A stretch of DNA of 21,078 bases from Calditrichota bacterium. Its GTDB lineage: Bacteria; Calditrichota; Calditrichia; RBG-13-44-9; J075. Location of the stretch: assembly GCA_024275555.1 (NCBI GenBank), contig JAJRYW010000579.1, positions 1 through 21,078 of the forward strand, written 5' to 3'. The notes under the pieces were generated by a model. That model worked only from the letters and a program-made list of their open reading frames with translations, had not been told where the DNA came from and searched no databases. The position numbers and the translations under genes were made by a program. Shown one piece after another: positions 1 through 7,571 of the stretch (its first letter is position 1; the number at the start of each line of letters is the position of its first letter).

Positions 1-74
1 TCAGGGTTAATGGTGATTTATCAATTTTCCCAGGGCGTTGCCCTGGGCTATAATATTGACGCCCTTTCAGGGCT
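1..74. repeat. Intergenic palindromic repeat cluster (left edge)
   Basis: Two short perfect palindromes with 3-nt loops lie in tandem. CCCAGGGC-GTT-GCCCTGGG is at 29-47 and GCCCT-TTC-AGGGC at 61-73. The first bases of the window (CAGGGTTAA) look like the right half of another copy, so the cluster probably starts outside the window. The same architecture (5-8 bp GC-rich arms, GTT/TTC/GAA/ATA loops, about 15-25 nt AT-rich spacers) recurs at 9518-9691. This suggests a dispersed family of REP-like extragenic palindromes; the family name is not known to me. Confidence 0.7.
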
Positions 75-214
75 AACATAGCCGCTTGCACAATTCATGG
101 TGCGCTCTCTCGAGTTTTCGGCCAAACACTAGTTACAAAAAGTGTCCGGTAGTGAACTGTAGAGAAAGAAATATAAAGGGGAGCAAGTATGCAAACAATA
201 ATTTTGCCGAGAAA

Positions 215-279
215 GCGGCCGCACAATGGGAGAGCCGCACATACGGGTGGGCAGTATTTTGCTCTCCCCTTGCGGCCGC
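215..279. other. Long imperfect hairpin with two GC-rich arm pairs
   Basis: Left arm GCGGCCGC (215-222) plus GGGAGAGC (228-235) is complementary to GCTCTCCC (261-268) plus GCGGCCGC (272-279). The arms are separated by 5 nt on the left and 3 nt on the right, around a 25-nt loop. It lies just past the 3' end of the minus-strand AIM24 gene, so it could end or protect that transcript, but no T-run follows on either strand. The rest of 75-303 shows no credible gene. Confidence 0.5.
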
Positions 280-303
280 GAAAGGTATTGAACCTTTAGC
301 CTC

Positions 304-1092
304 TTAACTCCCATCCAGCATCCGGCCCAGGCCGCCTAACACCGAGCCTTCGCCCTTGGAGCTTCCGCCGGCGGCGGGCGCGTGTTGAAGCACCCGGTCG
401 GCTAAGCGCGAGAACGGTAAGCTTTGCAGATAGACCGTTCCCTGGCCTCTCAAGGTCGCCAGGAAGAGCCCCTCGCCGCCGAAGAACATCGACTTCAGCC
501 CGCCGGCCCGTTCGATGCTGTAGTCAATCCCGGTGCTGAAAGCGGCCAGGCAGCCGGTGTCCACCCGAAGCATCTCGCCGCGCATTTCTTTTTTGATGAC
601 CGTTCCGCCGACGTGGATAAAGGCCAGCCCGTCCCCGCTTAGTTTTTGTAAAATAAAACCTTCTCCGCCAAAAAAACCGGTTCCCAGCCGCCGGGTAAAG
701 GCGATGCTCACCCGGACGCCCCTTGCGGCGCAGAGAAAGGCGTCTTTCTGGCAGAGCAATTCCCCGCCGATTTTCGCCAGATCAACCGGGATAATCTTGC
801 CCGGATAGGGAGCGGCAAAAGCTACATGCTGTTTGCCCTGGCCGGTGTTTTTGAAGTGGGTCATAAAAATCGATTCCCCGGTAAGCGCTCGCTTGCCGGC
901 GTCCAACAATTAGTCGAAGATGCCCGAGGTTTGCCGGGAGCCGTCGCCCATACGCGCCTCAAAGCCGATTCCCTCCCCCATCCAGTTCATTGCCCCGGCT
1001 TCGGCAATCACCGTTTCGCCGGGGTCCAATTCAATTTCCACCACCTGCATGTCGTCGCCAAAAATCCGGTAATCAATCTCATGACTCTTCAT
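304..1092 (-). pseudogene. AIM24/TIGR00266-family protein interrupted by an in-frame stop
   Basis: The reading frame from ATG at 1092 encodes an N-terminal part with YRIFGDDMQVVEIELDPGE and EAGAMNWM. It reads through SGIFD into TAA at 910-912. The same frame then continues with LDAGKRALTGESIFMTHF and glycine-rich FFGGEG segments to a stop at 304. Read through, it gives about 262 codons, the usual size of TIGR00266/AIM24-like proteins, and the join falls where family members continue (GLF-x-LLxAGKR). A single substitution such as AAA, CAA or GAA to TAA would explain the break. A GGAG-like RBS precedes 1092. A TTG at 907-909 could in principle restart the C-terminal part, but no RBS is seen. 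The family forms a beta-sandwich with internal repeats and its biochemical role is poorly defined. Alternatives are a sequencing error or stop-codon readthrough. Confidence 0.8.
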
Positions 1093-1172
1093 ATAGTCTC
1101 CGCTAAATTGGGGTTGTGACTCGCTATATGGGTTTACCCGGCCTGAGTTTTCGGATAATTTTTTTCAATCTA

Positions 1173-1196
1173 CTTTTGATATTCAATCGTCAAAAG
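1173..1196. promoter_or_regulatory. Inverted repeat between divergent genes
   Basis: CTTTTGA (1173-1179) and TCAAAAG (1190-1196) form a perfect 7-bp inverted repeat with a 10-nt spacer, in the AT-rich 181-bp gap between the minus-strand AIM24 gene and the plus-strand HAD operon. Its position suits an operator for either divergent unit. No regulator can be assigned. Confidence 0.3.
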
Positions 1197-1273
1197 AAGA
1201 TTATGAGGGATTTGCGTTTTTCCGTGCAATAGTGTAAGTTTCCTTATCAACAACCAACTAATGGGGGTGATGA

Positions 1274-1978
1274 ATGCTGGATTGGTCCCGTTTTAAGTTG
1301 ATTAGCTTTGATTGCTACGGAACCTTAATTGATTGGGAGAGCGGAATCTTACGGGCGTTGCGGCCGCTGCTGGAAAAACACCTGGTTCAGATTACCGATT
1401 CCGCTATTCTGGACCTCTACGCCCAATTGGAGTCCGAGGCGGAAAATGGTCCCTTCCGGAACTACCGGGGCATCTTACAAGCGGTGATCCGTGGTTTCGG
1501 AGAGGAATTTGATTTTACCCCGGACGCCTCGGAATTAGACGTTCTGGCCAACTCCATTCCGCGCTGGAGGCCCTTTGGAGACGCGGTTCCTGCTCTTCAG
1601 CAGCTTAAACAGCACTACAAACTGGCCATTCTTTCCAACATTGATGATGCGCTCCTGAAAAAATCGCTTTCTCAACTCAAGGTTGAATTCGACCATGTAA
1701 TTACCGCCCAACAACTGACCTGCTATAAACCTTCGGATCAGTTTTTCCGCCAGGCGCTGCGCAGGCTCAGAATCCCCCGGGATCAGGTGCTGCATGTTGC
1801 CCAGAGTATCTATCACGATATCGTTCCGGCAAAGCGTATGCAACTGTCGGCGGTTTGGGTGAACCGGCGTAAGAACCTGGCCGGATTCGGCGCCACCCCC
1901 CCGGCCTATGCAGAGCCGGATTTGGAAATCTCGGATTTGAAATCGTTGGCAGCCATGATGACAGCCCCGGGAAAATGA
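1274..1978 (+). CDS. HAD-superfamily hydrolase, type II haloacid dehalogenase-like
   Basis: Cytosolic hydrolase of 234 residues. Motif I is FDCYGTLIDWE with nucleophile Asp13. The second Asp of phosphatase-type HADs is replaced by Tyr (DxYGT), as in 2-haloacid dehalogenases. Motif II is LSN (Ser121), motif III Lys152 in YKPSDQFF, and motif IV Asp182 in YHDIVPAK. The Ser and Asn expected near motif IV in characterised L-2-haloacid dehalogenases appear as Gln and Ile, so true dehalogenase activity is doubtful and the substrate is unknown. The start follows a GGGGGTGA purine stretch. The stop overlaps the next ATG by 4 nt (ATGA), making it the first gene of a three-gene operon. Confidence 0.85.
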   Translation: MLDWSRFKLISFDCYGTLIDWESGILRALRPLLEKHLVQITDSAILDLYAQLESEAENGPFRNYRGILQAVIRGFGEEFDFTPDASELDVLANSIPRWRPFGDAVPALQQLKQHYKLAILSNIDDALLKKSLSQLKVEFDHVITAQQLTCYKPSDQFFRQALRRLRIPRDQVLHVAQSIYHDIVPAKRMQLSAVWVNRRKNLAGFGATPPAYAEPDLEISDLKSLAAMMTAPGK

Positions 1979-2454
1979 GCTCGCCAAAACCATCGCTGCA
2001 CTGGGATTGCCGGTTCTTCTCCGAACTCAGCAATCTCGAGGTGTACCGGATGCTCTCTTTACGGGAGTCGGTCTTTGTGGTGGAGCAACACTGTCCCTAT
2101 CAAGAGGCCGACGGGCTGGATATTGAGGCGCTCCATCTCTTTGGCTGGGCGGAGAGGCCCGGCGCCGGTTTAGCCGCCTACTTGAGAATTTTGCCCCCGG
2201 GGTTAAAATCTCCCCGGGCCTGGTTAGGCCGGATTATCGTAGCGCCTCCCTGGCGCGGCAAAGGAGTTGGAAAACAATTGATTCTGCACGCCTTTCAGGA
2301 AGTGCATCATCGTTTCGGCGCCGTCGAGATCGCCATTTCCGCTCAATACGCTTTGACAGGCTACTACCGGGAACTGGGCTTCCGCAAGCAGGGAACGCCG
2401 TATGACGAGGATGGAATTAAGCATATCTGCATGATCAAAGAATTTGATAAATGA
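1975..2454 (+). CDS. ElaA-like GNAT N-acetyltransferase
   Basis: 159 residues, close to E. coli ElaA in length and motifs: LRESVFVVEQHCPYQEADGL near the N-terminus, then YLRILPPG, and the acetyl-CoA loop GRIIVAPPWRGKGVGKQL (R/Q-x-x-G-x-G/A type) at about 83-100. The C-terminal part has YYRELGFRKQGTPYDEDGI and IKHICM, matching the ElaA signature Y-x-x-x-GF...YEEDGIPHI. It probably transfers an acetyl group from acetyl-CoA to an unknown amine or protein substrate in the cytosol. The ATG overlaps the previous stop (ATGA), indicating translational coupling with the HAD gene; the thioesterase starts 21 nt downstream. Confidence 0.88.
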   Translation: MSSPKPSLHWDCRFFSELSNLEVYRMLSLRESVFVVEQHCPYQEADGLDIEALHLFGWAERPGAGLAAYLRILPPGLKSPRAWLGRIIVAPPWRGKGVGKQLILHAFQEVHHRFGAVEIAISAQYALTGYYRELGFRKQGTPYDEDGIKHICMIKEFDK

Positions 2455-2475
2455 TAAATAGAAACCGGAGAAATC

Positions 2476-2901
2476 ATGAGTATTTGGTTTGATCAGTACG
2501 ATCTGGAGTCGATCAATGCCTTGTCGAAAGGCACACTTTTGGAACATTTGGCGATCCGTATTACCGAAATCGGAGATGATTTTCTCCGGGCGCGCATGCC
2601 GGTTGATCAACGAACGATTCAGGCAGAGGGGTTGCTGCATGGCGGGGCAACCGTGGCCTTGGCAGAGTCGCTGGGGTCGGTCGCCGGAGCCATGTGCATC
2701 GATCTGAAACGTAAGATTTGTGTCGGAGTGGAGGTCAATGCCAATCATCTACGCTCGATTCGGAGCGGGTTTGTGGAAGGTATTGCAAAGCCGCTGCACC
2801 TGGGCAAACGCACCCAGGTATGGGAAATCGATATATTGAATCCGGAAGGGAAGCGCATCGCGGTCAGCCGCATTACTATGGCAATTTTAGACCGGGAGTA
2901 G
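2476..2901 (+). CDS. menI: Hotdog-fold acyl-CoA thioesterase, YdiI/MenI/PaaI type
   Basis: 141 residues with a full single hotdog domain, matching E. coli YdiI (1,4-dihydroxy-2-naphthoyl-CoA hydrolase of menaquinone synthesis). Visible motifs are GLLHGGATVALAESLGSVAG (HGG 55-57, candidate catalytic Glu64), EVNANHLRSIRSG, and KPLHLGKRTQVWEIDI. GGAG upstream of ATG 2476 is a good RBS. It is third in the operon and ends 10 bp from the convergent minus-strand barrel gene. No other men genes are present here, so the menaquinone assignment rests on family similarity; a general acyl- or phenylacetyl-type CoA thioesterase is the alternative. Confidence 0.85.
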   Translation: MSIWFDQYDLESINALSKGTLLEHLAIRITEIGDDFLRARMPVDQRTIQAEGLLHGGATVALAESLGSVAGAMCIDLKRKICVGVEVNANHLRSIRSGFVEGIAKPLHLGKRTQVWEIDILNPEGKRIAVSRITMAILDRE

Positions 2902-2911
2902 CCGGATATTT

Positions 2912-4912
2912 CTACTTGTGCAGCCATCCCAGCCGAATTTCCAGGGTTCCGTATATTTGGAAATCAAACCGGGCCCCCATCGGATGGTAGATAAGTTTTT
3001 CTCCCAGTACGTTTCGGAAAAGCAGCCCGGTGCGAATCCGGTCTCCCCAGAACCATTTTTGCAGGGAAATGTCGCTAACCCAGCTTTCCGGTATCCGCCC
3101 GCTGTAGGGCGTTTCCCGGGCCAGGCCGGGATCGAGATATTCTTCCCACACCGTCGATGATAAATACTGCAACACACCCAGCACGGAAAAGCGCGGCGTG
3201 GGTTGAAAACTTATGGTGTATTTAATCTTGTGAACCGGAATTGCGTTCCAGACCTGCCGGAAAATAGGTTCCCCGGCAATATCATCCTGTAGGTAATATA
3301 AAATGGTCTGGCGCAATGAGGCACTGAGCTGCTGCTCATACTTCAATTTCAGTCCTACTACTTGCCCGCCTTTATCAGTATGAAGAATCGCCGGAGAGGA
3401 AAAATCCCCATCATCCGGATTATATTGAAAAAGCTGCTCTTCCAGATAAAGATTTTTAAAGCGCCGGAAAAAGGTGGAAAAGCAAAGTTTGTTCTGTTTT
3501 GAAAATCGATGCTCCCAAAGGATATCCAGGGTGAACATTTTGCTCTGATGAAACTTGGTCGGAAAATAATAATCTATACCGAGGTCGGCTAAAAACCCAT
3601 AGCCTTGCTCGCTCCAGTACCAAATACTGTTATCTTCTTCCACAAGCCGCTCCGACCAGGTGATCCCTACCCCATAGTTGTTTGCTGCGCTGCTTTTCCA
3701 TTCGGTCAACACCGAGGTTTTGTAGGCCCGGGAGGAGGCATTGGAGACGGCTTGAAAGGCAAGGGTCTGGGAGACCCCTTTCGAGGGCGAATAGCGAAAG
3801 CTCCCGTAAATTTTATTGTTGGTGATGCTTCCCAGGGTGAGCGGGTATTGGGTATGGGCGGTAATGCGCTCCCAGCCGACTCCCACCCGCCCGGAATAGC
3901 GATCGCTTTGGTAATGATTTTCTACATTGCCGTAAAAACGGTCCATATTCCAATCAAAATCAACGTTGTTGAGGGAGTTGGGGTGTTTTTCCATAACCAC
4001 GTTGGTGTAACGGAAGCGGTAGATCAGTTCTTGTTTGGCCGAGAGCGGCATCTCTCCATGAAGTCCTGCATGAGTAAATGACTGATTGGTGTAAACCTCC
4101 CGGGATAGGGGCTTGAAAAAAACCGGGCCGGCGCCGCCGGCCTGGTACGACAGCAAATTGGCTGAGGAGGTGTGGTTAAAGGAGAACTGGTGGGCGCCCC
4201 AGGCTGTTTTCAGGGCCAGGCGCAGGGAGGGCGCCAACAGTTCTGTGCGCAACTCCCGGTTGGTTGCCCGGGGGTTGCGAAATTCAATCCGGGGGTCTGT
4301 GGCATAGTGAGATTGATCCTGCCAGTTTAATTGAAGTTGCCAGCGCTGTCCCGAAAAGGCAAACCCCAGCGAGTTGTCCGGGCCAATGCGGTCGACATTC
4401 TTCACCGCCGGATCGGTAAAGATCAGCGGGCCGGGGTCGCCGGTTTCATTCCCGGCGGAGCTACGGGCTTGTGCGACAAGCCGCCGGGCCGGTTTGCGGG
4501 TGTGGATATCGATCAGCCCTCGCTCGCCGAACTCGCCGTAGTTTAATTGGGGAATTGTGTAGACTTCAACCGAGTCAATCATTTGCGGAGCGACCGGAAG
4601 CAGGTTGATATTTTTTACATCAAAGGCGCCCAGCTCGTATTTTTCTTCGTCAATTAATATGGTCCAGTTCTGGCGCTGAAAGGTGGAAAGCGCCGCAGGA
4701 CTGACCATCCAATCAAAGCCGTCCACGGTGCTGACATGCCAATCATCAAACAGCAAAAACAAATCGCTTAAGCGCAAAAGGTTGTATGCCTGGAGGGTTT
4801 CCCGGGTAATGACGGTTCGTCCCAGCCTGGAGGGCTGGGCAAATAGTTGAATGGAATGCAGGGTGATAATCAGCCATAAAACCGTGAATATGCAGGAGGA
4901 TTTATAAGACAT
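2912..4912 (-). CDS. TonB-dependent-receptor-like outer-membrane barrel
   Basis: About 666 residues from ATG 4912, chosen because an AAAGGT purine stretch precedes it and the product then opens with a signal peptide (positively charged start, hydrophobic VLWLIITLHSIQLF, AQ cleavage). Frame-compatible starts upstream reach 5047 but place about 45 non-signal-like residues ahead. After cleavage comes a short plug-like region: LSDLFLLFDDW, WTILIDEEKY, MIDSVEVYTIP, YGEFGERGLIDIHTRK. This resembles TonB plug domains with their 'I+ID...ID+IEV...G+G...I+I.T+K' pattern. The rest alternates aromatic beta-strands typical of a 22-strand barrel. There is no N-terminal carboxypeptidase-like domain and no clear TonB box. 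The substrate is unknown, and no SusD-like partner lies nearby. Confidence 0.72.
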   Translation of the reverse strand: MSYKSSCIFTVLWLIITLHSIQLFAQPSRLGRTVITRETLQAYNLLRLSDLFLLFDDWHVSTVDGFDWMVSPAALSTFQRQNWTILIDEEKYELGAFDVKNINLLPVAPQMIDSVEVYTIPQLNYGEFGERGLIDIHTRKPARRLVAQARSSAGNETGDPGPLIFTDPAVKNVDRIGPDNSLGFAFSGQRWQLQLNWQDQSHYATDPRIEFRNPRATNRELRTELLAPSLRLALKTAWGAHQFSFNHTSSANLLSYQAGGAGPVFFKPLSREVYTNQSFTHAGLHGEMPLSAKQELIYRFRYTNVVMEKHPNSLNNVDFDWNMDRFYGNVENHYQSDRYSGRVGVGWERITAHTQYPLTLGSITNNKIYGSFRYSPSKGVSQTLAFQAVSNASSRAYKTSVLTEWKSSAANNYGVGITWSERLVEEDNSIWYWSEQGYGFLADLGIDYYFPTKFHQSKMFTLDILWEHRFSKQNKLCFSTFFRRFKNLYLEEQLFQYNPDDGDFSSPAILHTDKGGQVVGLKLKYEQQLSASLRQTILYYLQDDIAGEPIFRQVWNAIPVHKIKYTISFQPTPRFSVLGVLQYLSSTVWEEYLDPGLARETPYSGRIPESWVSDISLQKWFWGDRIRTGLLFRNVLGEKLIYHPMGARFDFQIYGTLEIRLGWLHK

Positions 4913-5168
4913 TACCTTTACCATTTTCTTAGGGGTCTGTTTTCTGATAACTAAAAAATACGTCGCCGGAAGATTCGGAAACAACCGATTAAAATTTATT
5001 TGCTGACAACGTCCCCCGGTAAACATCCCTGGCTGCGGCAGGGGCAAAGAGAGCCTGCCGAAAAAAAATAAATTTTTTATTTAATATTTTGTGATCTGAC
5101 CGAGAATGAATGCCTGGGATTTGAGTAGTTTTGCCCTTGAAAAGTCAGACGATATTCCTTGATATTAT

Positions 5169-5196
5169 AAAAATCAAGTGATATCGCTTGATTTTT
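5169..5196. terminator. Perfect palindrome, possible bidirectional terminator
   Basis: AAAAATCAAG (5169-5178) pairs with CTTGATTTTT (5187-5196) around an 8-nt loop, with T-runs on both strands. It lies about 140 bp past the minus-strand channel gene and about 255 bp upstream of the barrel start. The stem is AT-rich, so it may be a weak terminator or an operator for the barrel gene. The remaining intergenic sequence 4913-5336 is AT-rich and without other obvious features. Confidence 0.4.
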
Positions 5197-5336
5197 TGTA
5201 TATATACCCCCTTCCGTTGAGCACTCCGTAAAAATATTGCACACCATTCAGGCCCCGATTTAAGTTCTTAGCCTTGAAAATAGGTTTTGAAGCAGGTTGG
5301 GTTGATATAAAAGTGCACATATTATACAAAAACGAA

Positions 5337-6320
5337 TTATCTGCACAAGTTATTCATTGCGTTAAGATCCGTTGATGCGCCGATAGCAATCAATCGATCA
5401 CCGGCTTGAAAGACGGTCGATGAAGTGGGGTTGTAAATAAATGCCCCGTCGGCCCGGAAAATAGCCACGATGATAATGTTCAGTTTTTGGCGCACCAGGG
5501 AATCCACCAAAGTTTTGCCGACCAGTGGGGAGGAAGCTGAGACTTCGATCTCTTCCAGGTTCAAATCCACCTCTTTTTGACTGGAGACAATATCCATAAA
5601 GTCCACCACTGCCGGCCGCAGGAGCAGGTGCACCATCCGGGTGGCGCCAATCTCGTAGGGCATGACAATCCGGTTGGCCCCGGCCCGCTTCAGTTTCTCC
5701 TCGGCCTGGTCTTCCAAAGCCCTGGTGACGATAAAAATATTGGAGTTCAATACTCGCGCCGAAAGTGTGACATAAACATTCTCGGCGTCGGTGGAAAGAA
5801 CCGCCAGAATACCCCGGGCCCGGTTTATCCCGGCCTGAAGAAGCACCTCGTCCAGGGTGGCGTCCCCCTGGATAAAAGGAAAGCCGGCCTCGACAATCTC
5901 CTTGATATTCTCTTCGCCTTTTTCGATCACCATAAAAGGAATATTCTGGCTGCTCAATTCGGTGCAGATTGTTCGGCCCAAACGGCCATACCCGCAGATG
6001 ATATAATGGTTGGTCAACTCCTCAACTTTTTTTGTCAAGCGACGCCTCCGTAACAGTTGAGATTCGATCAGAATTTGTATCCCTCTCCCACCGGTGTAAG
6101 CAATTGTGCTAACTCCGACAACAATAATTACCACCGTGACCACCCGACCGGCCAGGGTAAGCGGCCTGATTTCTGCAAATCCGGTGGTGGTAATCGAGAT
6201 GATGGTCATGTAAAAGGCGTCAAAGAGATTCCACCCTTCTACAACCACGTAACTGGCTGTTCCGCCGATGATGATAAGCACGAGCAGAATTAATGCGCTT
6301 TTAAATTGTCCGGTTGCCAT
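5337..6320 (-). CDS. Potassium channel: two TM helices plus RCK (TrkA-N/TrkA-C) domains
   Basis: 327 residues from ATG 6320; the longer frame to 6377 would need a TTG start and adds non-membrane sequence. TM1 is about 8-27, the pore helix and filter are at 33-50, and TM2 is about 58-77. A basic linker (LLRRRRLTKK) leads to an RCK-N Rossmann domain with ICGYGRLGRT (GxGxxG at 110-115) and VIEKGEEN, FPFIQGDATLDEVL, then an RCK-C domain at about 250-320 (SSPLVGKTLVDS, AGDRLIAIG). This is the MthK/Kch layout, gated by ligand binding at the RCK ring in the inner membrane. The filter reads TTTGFAE, with Ala where TVGYG has the second Gly. No SD is evident. It is divergent from galT. Confidence 0.9.
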   Translation of the reverse strand: MATGQFKSALILLVLIIIGGTASYVVVEGWNLFDAFYMTIISITTTGFAEIRPLTLAGRVVTVVIIVVGVSTIAYTGGRGIQILIESQLLRRRRLTKKVEELTNHYIICGYGRLGRTICTELSSQNIPFMVIEKGEENIKEIVEAGFPFIQGDATLDEVLLQAGINRARGILAVLSTDAENVYVTLSARVLNSNIFIVTRALEDQAEEKLKRAGANRIVMPYEIGATRMVHLLLRPAVVDFMDIVSSQKEVDLNLEEIEVSASSPLVGKTLVDSLVRQKLNIIIVAIFRADGAFIYNPTSSTVFQAGDRLIAIGASTDLNAMNNLCR

Positions 6321-6413
6321 GTTCGCAGTCTGTATAAATGAGATCGTGAATATACATAGATTATCTTGAGGATACAATAAGCGGGCTGAGGAGGATACGG
6401 GGCCGCAAAAGAA

Positions 6414-6450
6414 GCGCTTGATGCGGGAGATAAGCGCCCGGCTTTGCCGG
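6414..6450. promoter_or_regulatory. Two small hairpins upstream of galT
   Basis: GCGCTT (6414-6419) pairs with AAGCGC (6432-6437), followed immediately by CCGGC-TTT-GCCGG (6438-6450). A T6 run follows about 15 nt later. They lie in the channel/galT divergent gap, upstream of the predicted galT promoter, so they are more likely part of the repeat family or a channel-side element than a galT leader. Confidence 0.3.
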
Positions 6451-6474
6451 TGTTGCCGGAACCCGTTTTTTGGC

Positions 6475-6503
6475 TTGATTAGACTTGGGTTTTTCGATAT
6501 ATT
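6475..6503 (+). promoter_or_regulatory. Candidate sigma70-type promoter for galT
   Basis: TTGATT (6475-6480) and TATATT (6498-6503) are separated by exactly 17 nt and lie 44 nt upstream of the galT ATG. This is a good housekeeping-type spacing. The call rests only on sequence resemblance. Confidence 0.4.
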
Positions 6504-6546
6504 TATAACTTGTTAAAAAATATTGAACTAAGCTAACTCCCCAAGT

Positions 6547-7545
6547 ATGCCCGAACTGAGAAAAGACCCCGTAGTAGACCGATGGGTGATCATTTCGACA
6601 GAGAGAGGAAGACGACCTTCTGACTTTATCGAACTCGTAGAAGAGCGCAGCGATGGCTTTTCTCCGTTTGCCCCGGGTAATGAGGATATGACACCGCCAG
6701 AGATCTATGCAATACGCCCGGACGGGAGCCCCGCCAATACGCCCGGTTGGACGTTGCGGGTTGTGCCCAACAAATACCCGGCCCTTCGTGTTGAAGGACA
6801 GTTGAACCGGCGCGGGGAAGGAATTTATGATAAAATGAATGGAATCGGCGCGCACGAAGTTATTATCGAAACGCCGAACCCGGAGCAGAATCTGGCGGAA
6901 TTGGAACTTTCGGAAATTGAAAATGTATTTATCGCCTACAAGCTTCGCATGGAAGATTTGCGACGGGATATTCGTTTAAAATATGTGATGATCTTTAAAA
7001 ATTACGGCCACGCCGCCGGCGCTACGATTAAGCACTCGCACTCGCAATTGATCGCCACGCCGATTATCCCCAAGCAGGTTGCCGAGGAATTGCACGGAGC
7101 AAAAGCGTACCATGACCTGAAGGAACGGTGCATTTTTTGTGATATCATACGCCAGGAGGTTAAAGATAATATCCGGGTGATCTACGAAGAGGAACACTTT
7201 ATCGCCATCGAACCCTTTGCAGCCCGCTCCCCGTTTGAAACCTGGATATTGCCGAAGGAGCATCATTCGCACTACGAGCAACTCGATGAGCTGACCGCTC
7301 GCCACCTGGCCATTACCTTTAAGGCGGTTATGAAAAAACTCAACATTGCTTTGCAGAATCCGCCCTACAACTTTGTTTTGCATAGCGCCCCGGTTCAGGA
7401 AGATCAACTTTCGCATTACCACTGGCATATTGAATTGATCCCGAAACTGACCAAGTTTGCCGGTTTTGAATGGGGTACCGGATTTTTTATCAATCCTACC
7501 AGCCCGGAAGAAGCTGCTCAGTTCCTGAAAGAAATTGAGGTTTAA
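6547..7545 (+). CDS. galT: Galactose-1-phosphate uridylyltransferase (GalT)
   Basis: 332 residues, starting MPELRKDPVVDRWVIIS as GalT proteins do. It transfers UMP between UDP-glucose and galactose-1-phosphate (Leloir pathway) in the cytosol. The active-site triad is HSHSQ (His163, His165, Gln167), with His165 the expected nucleophile. The second HIT-like half has HYHWH (290-294) and the family tail FAGFEWGTGFFINPTSPEEAA. The usual N-terminal CPFCPG zinc motif reads SPFAPG here (39-44), while a CIFC pair is at 195-198, so metal binding is altered. No SD precedes ATG 6547. It is followed after 26 nt by the glgA-like gene, probably in one operon. A broader hexose-1-phosphate nucleotidyltransferase specificity is possible. 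Confidence 0.92.
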   Translation: MPELRKDPVVDRWVIISTERGRRPSDFIELVEERSDGFSPFAPGNEDMTPPEIYAIRPDGSPANTPGWTLRVVPNKYPALRVEGQLNRRGEGIYDKMNGIGAHEVIIETPNPEQNLAELELSEIENVFIAYKLRMEDLRRDIRLKYVMIFKNYGHAAGATIKHSHSQLIATPIIPKQVAEELHGAKAYHDLKERCIFCDIIRQEVKDNIRVIYEEEHFIAIEPFAARSPFETWILPKEHHSHYEQLDELTARHLAITFKAVMKKLNIALQNPPYNFVLHSAPVQEDQLSHYHWHIELIPKLTKFAGFEWGTGFFINPTSPEEAAQFLKEIEV

Positions 7546-7571
7546 TCTTAGCTACCTATCAGAGGAGTTCC

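Noticed and set aside
86..307. 73-residue plus-strand open frame
   Set aside because: No RBS or domain; it runs through the GCGGCCGC hairpin and has atypical composition. A fleeting resemblance of GAGCCGCA...ACGG to group II intron ends was too weak to support.
4913..5047. Extended N-terminus of the barrel protein from 5047
   Set aside because: Adds about 45 residues ahead of a clear signal peptide; the start at 4912 has the better RBS.
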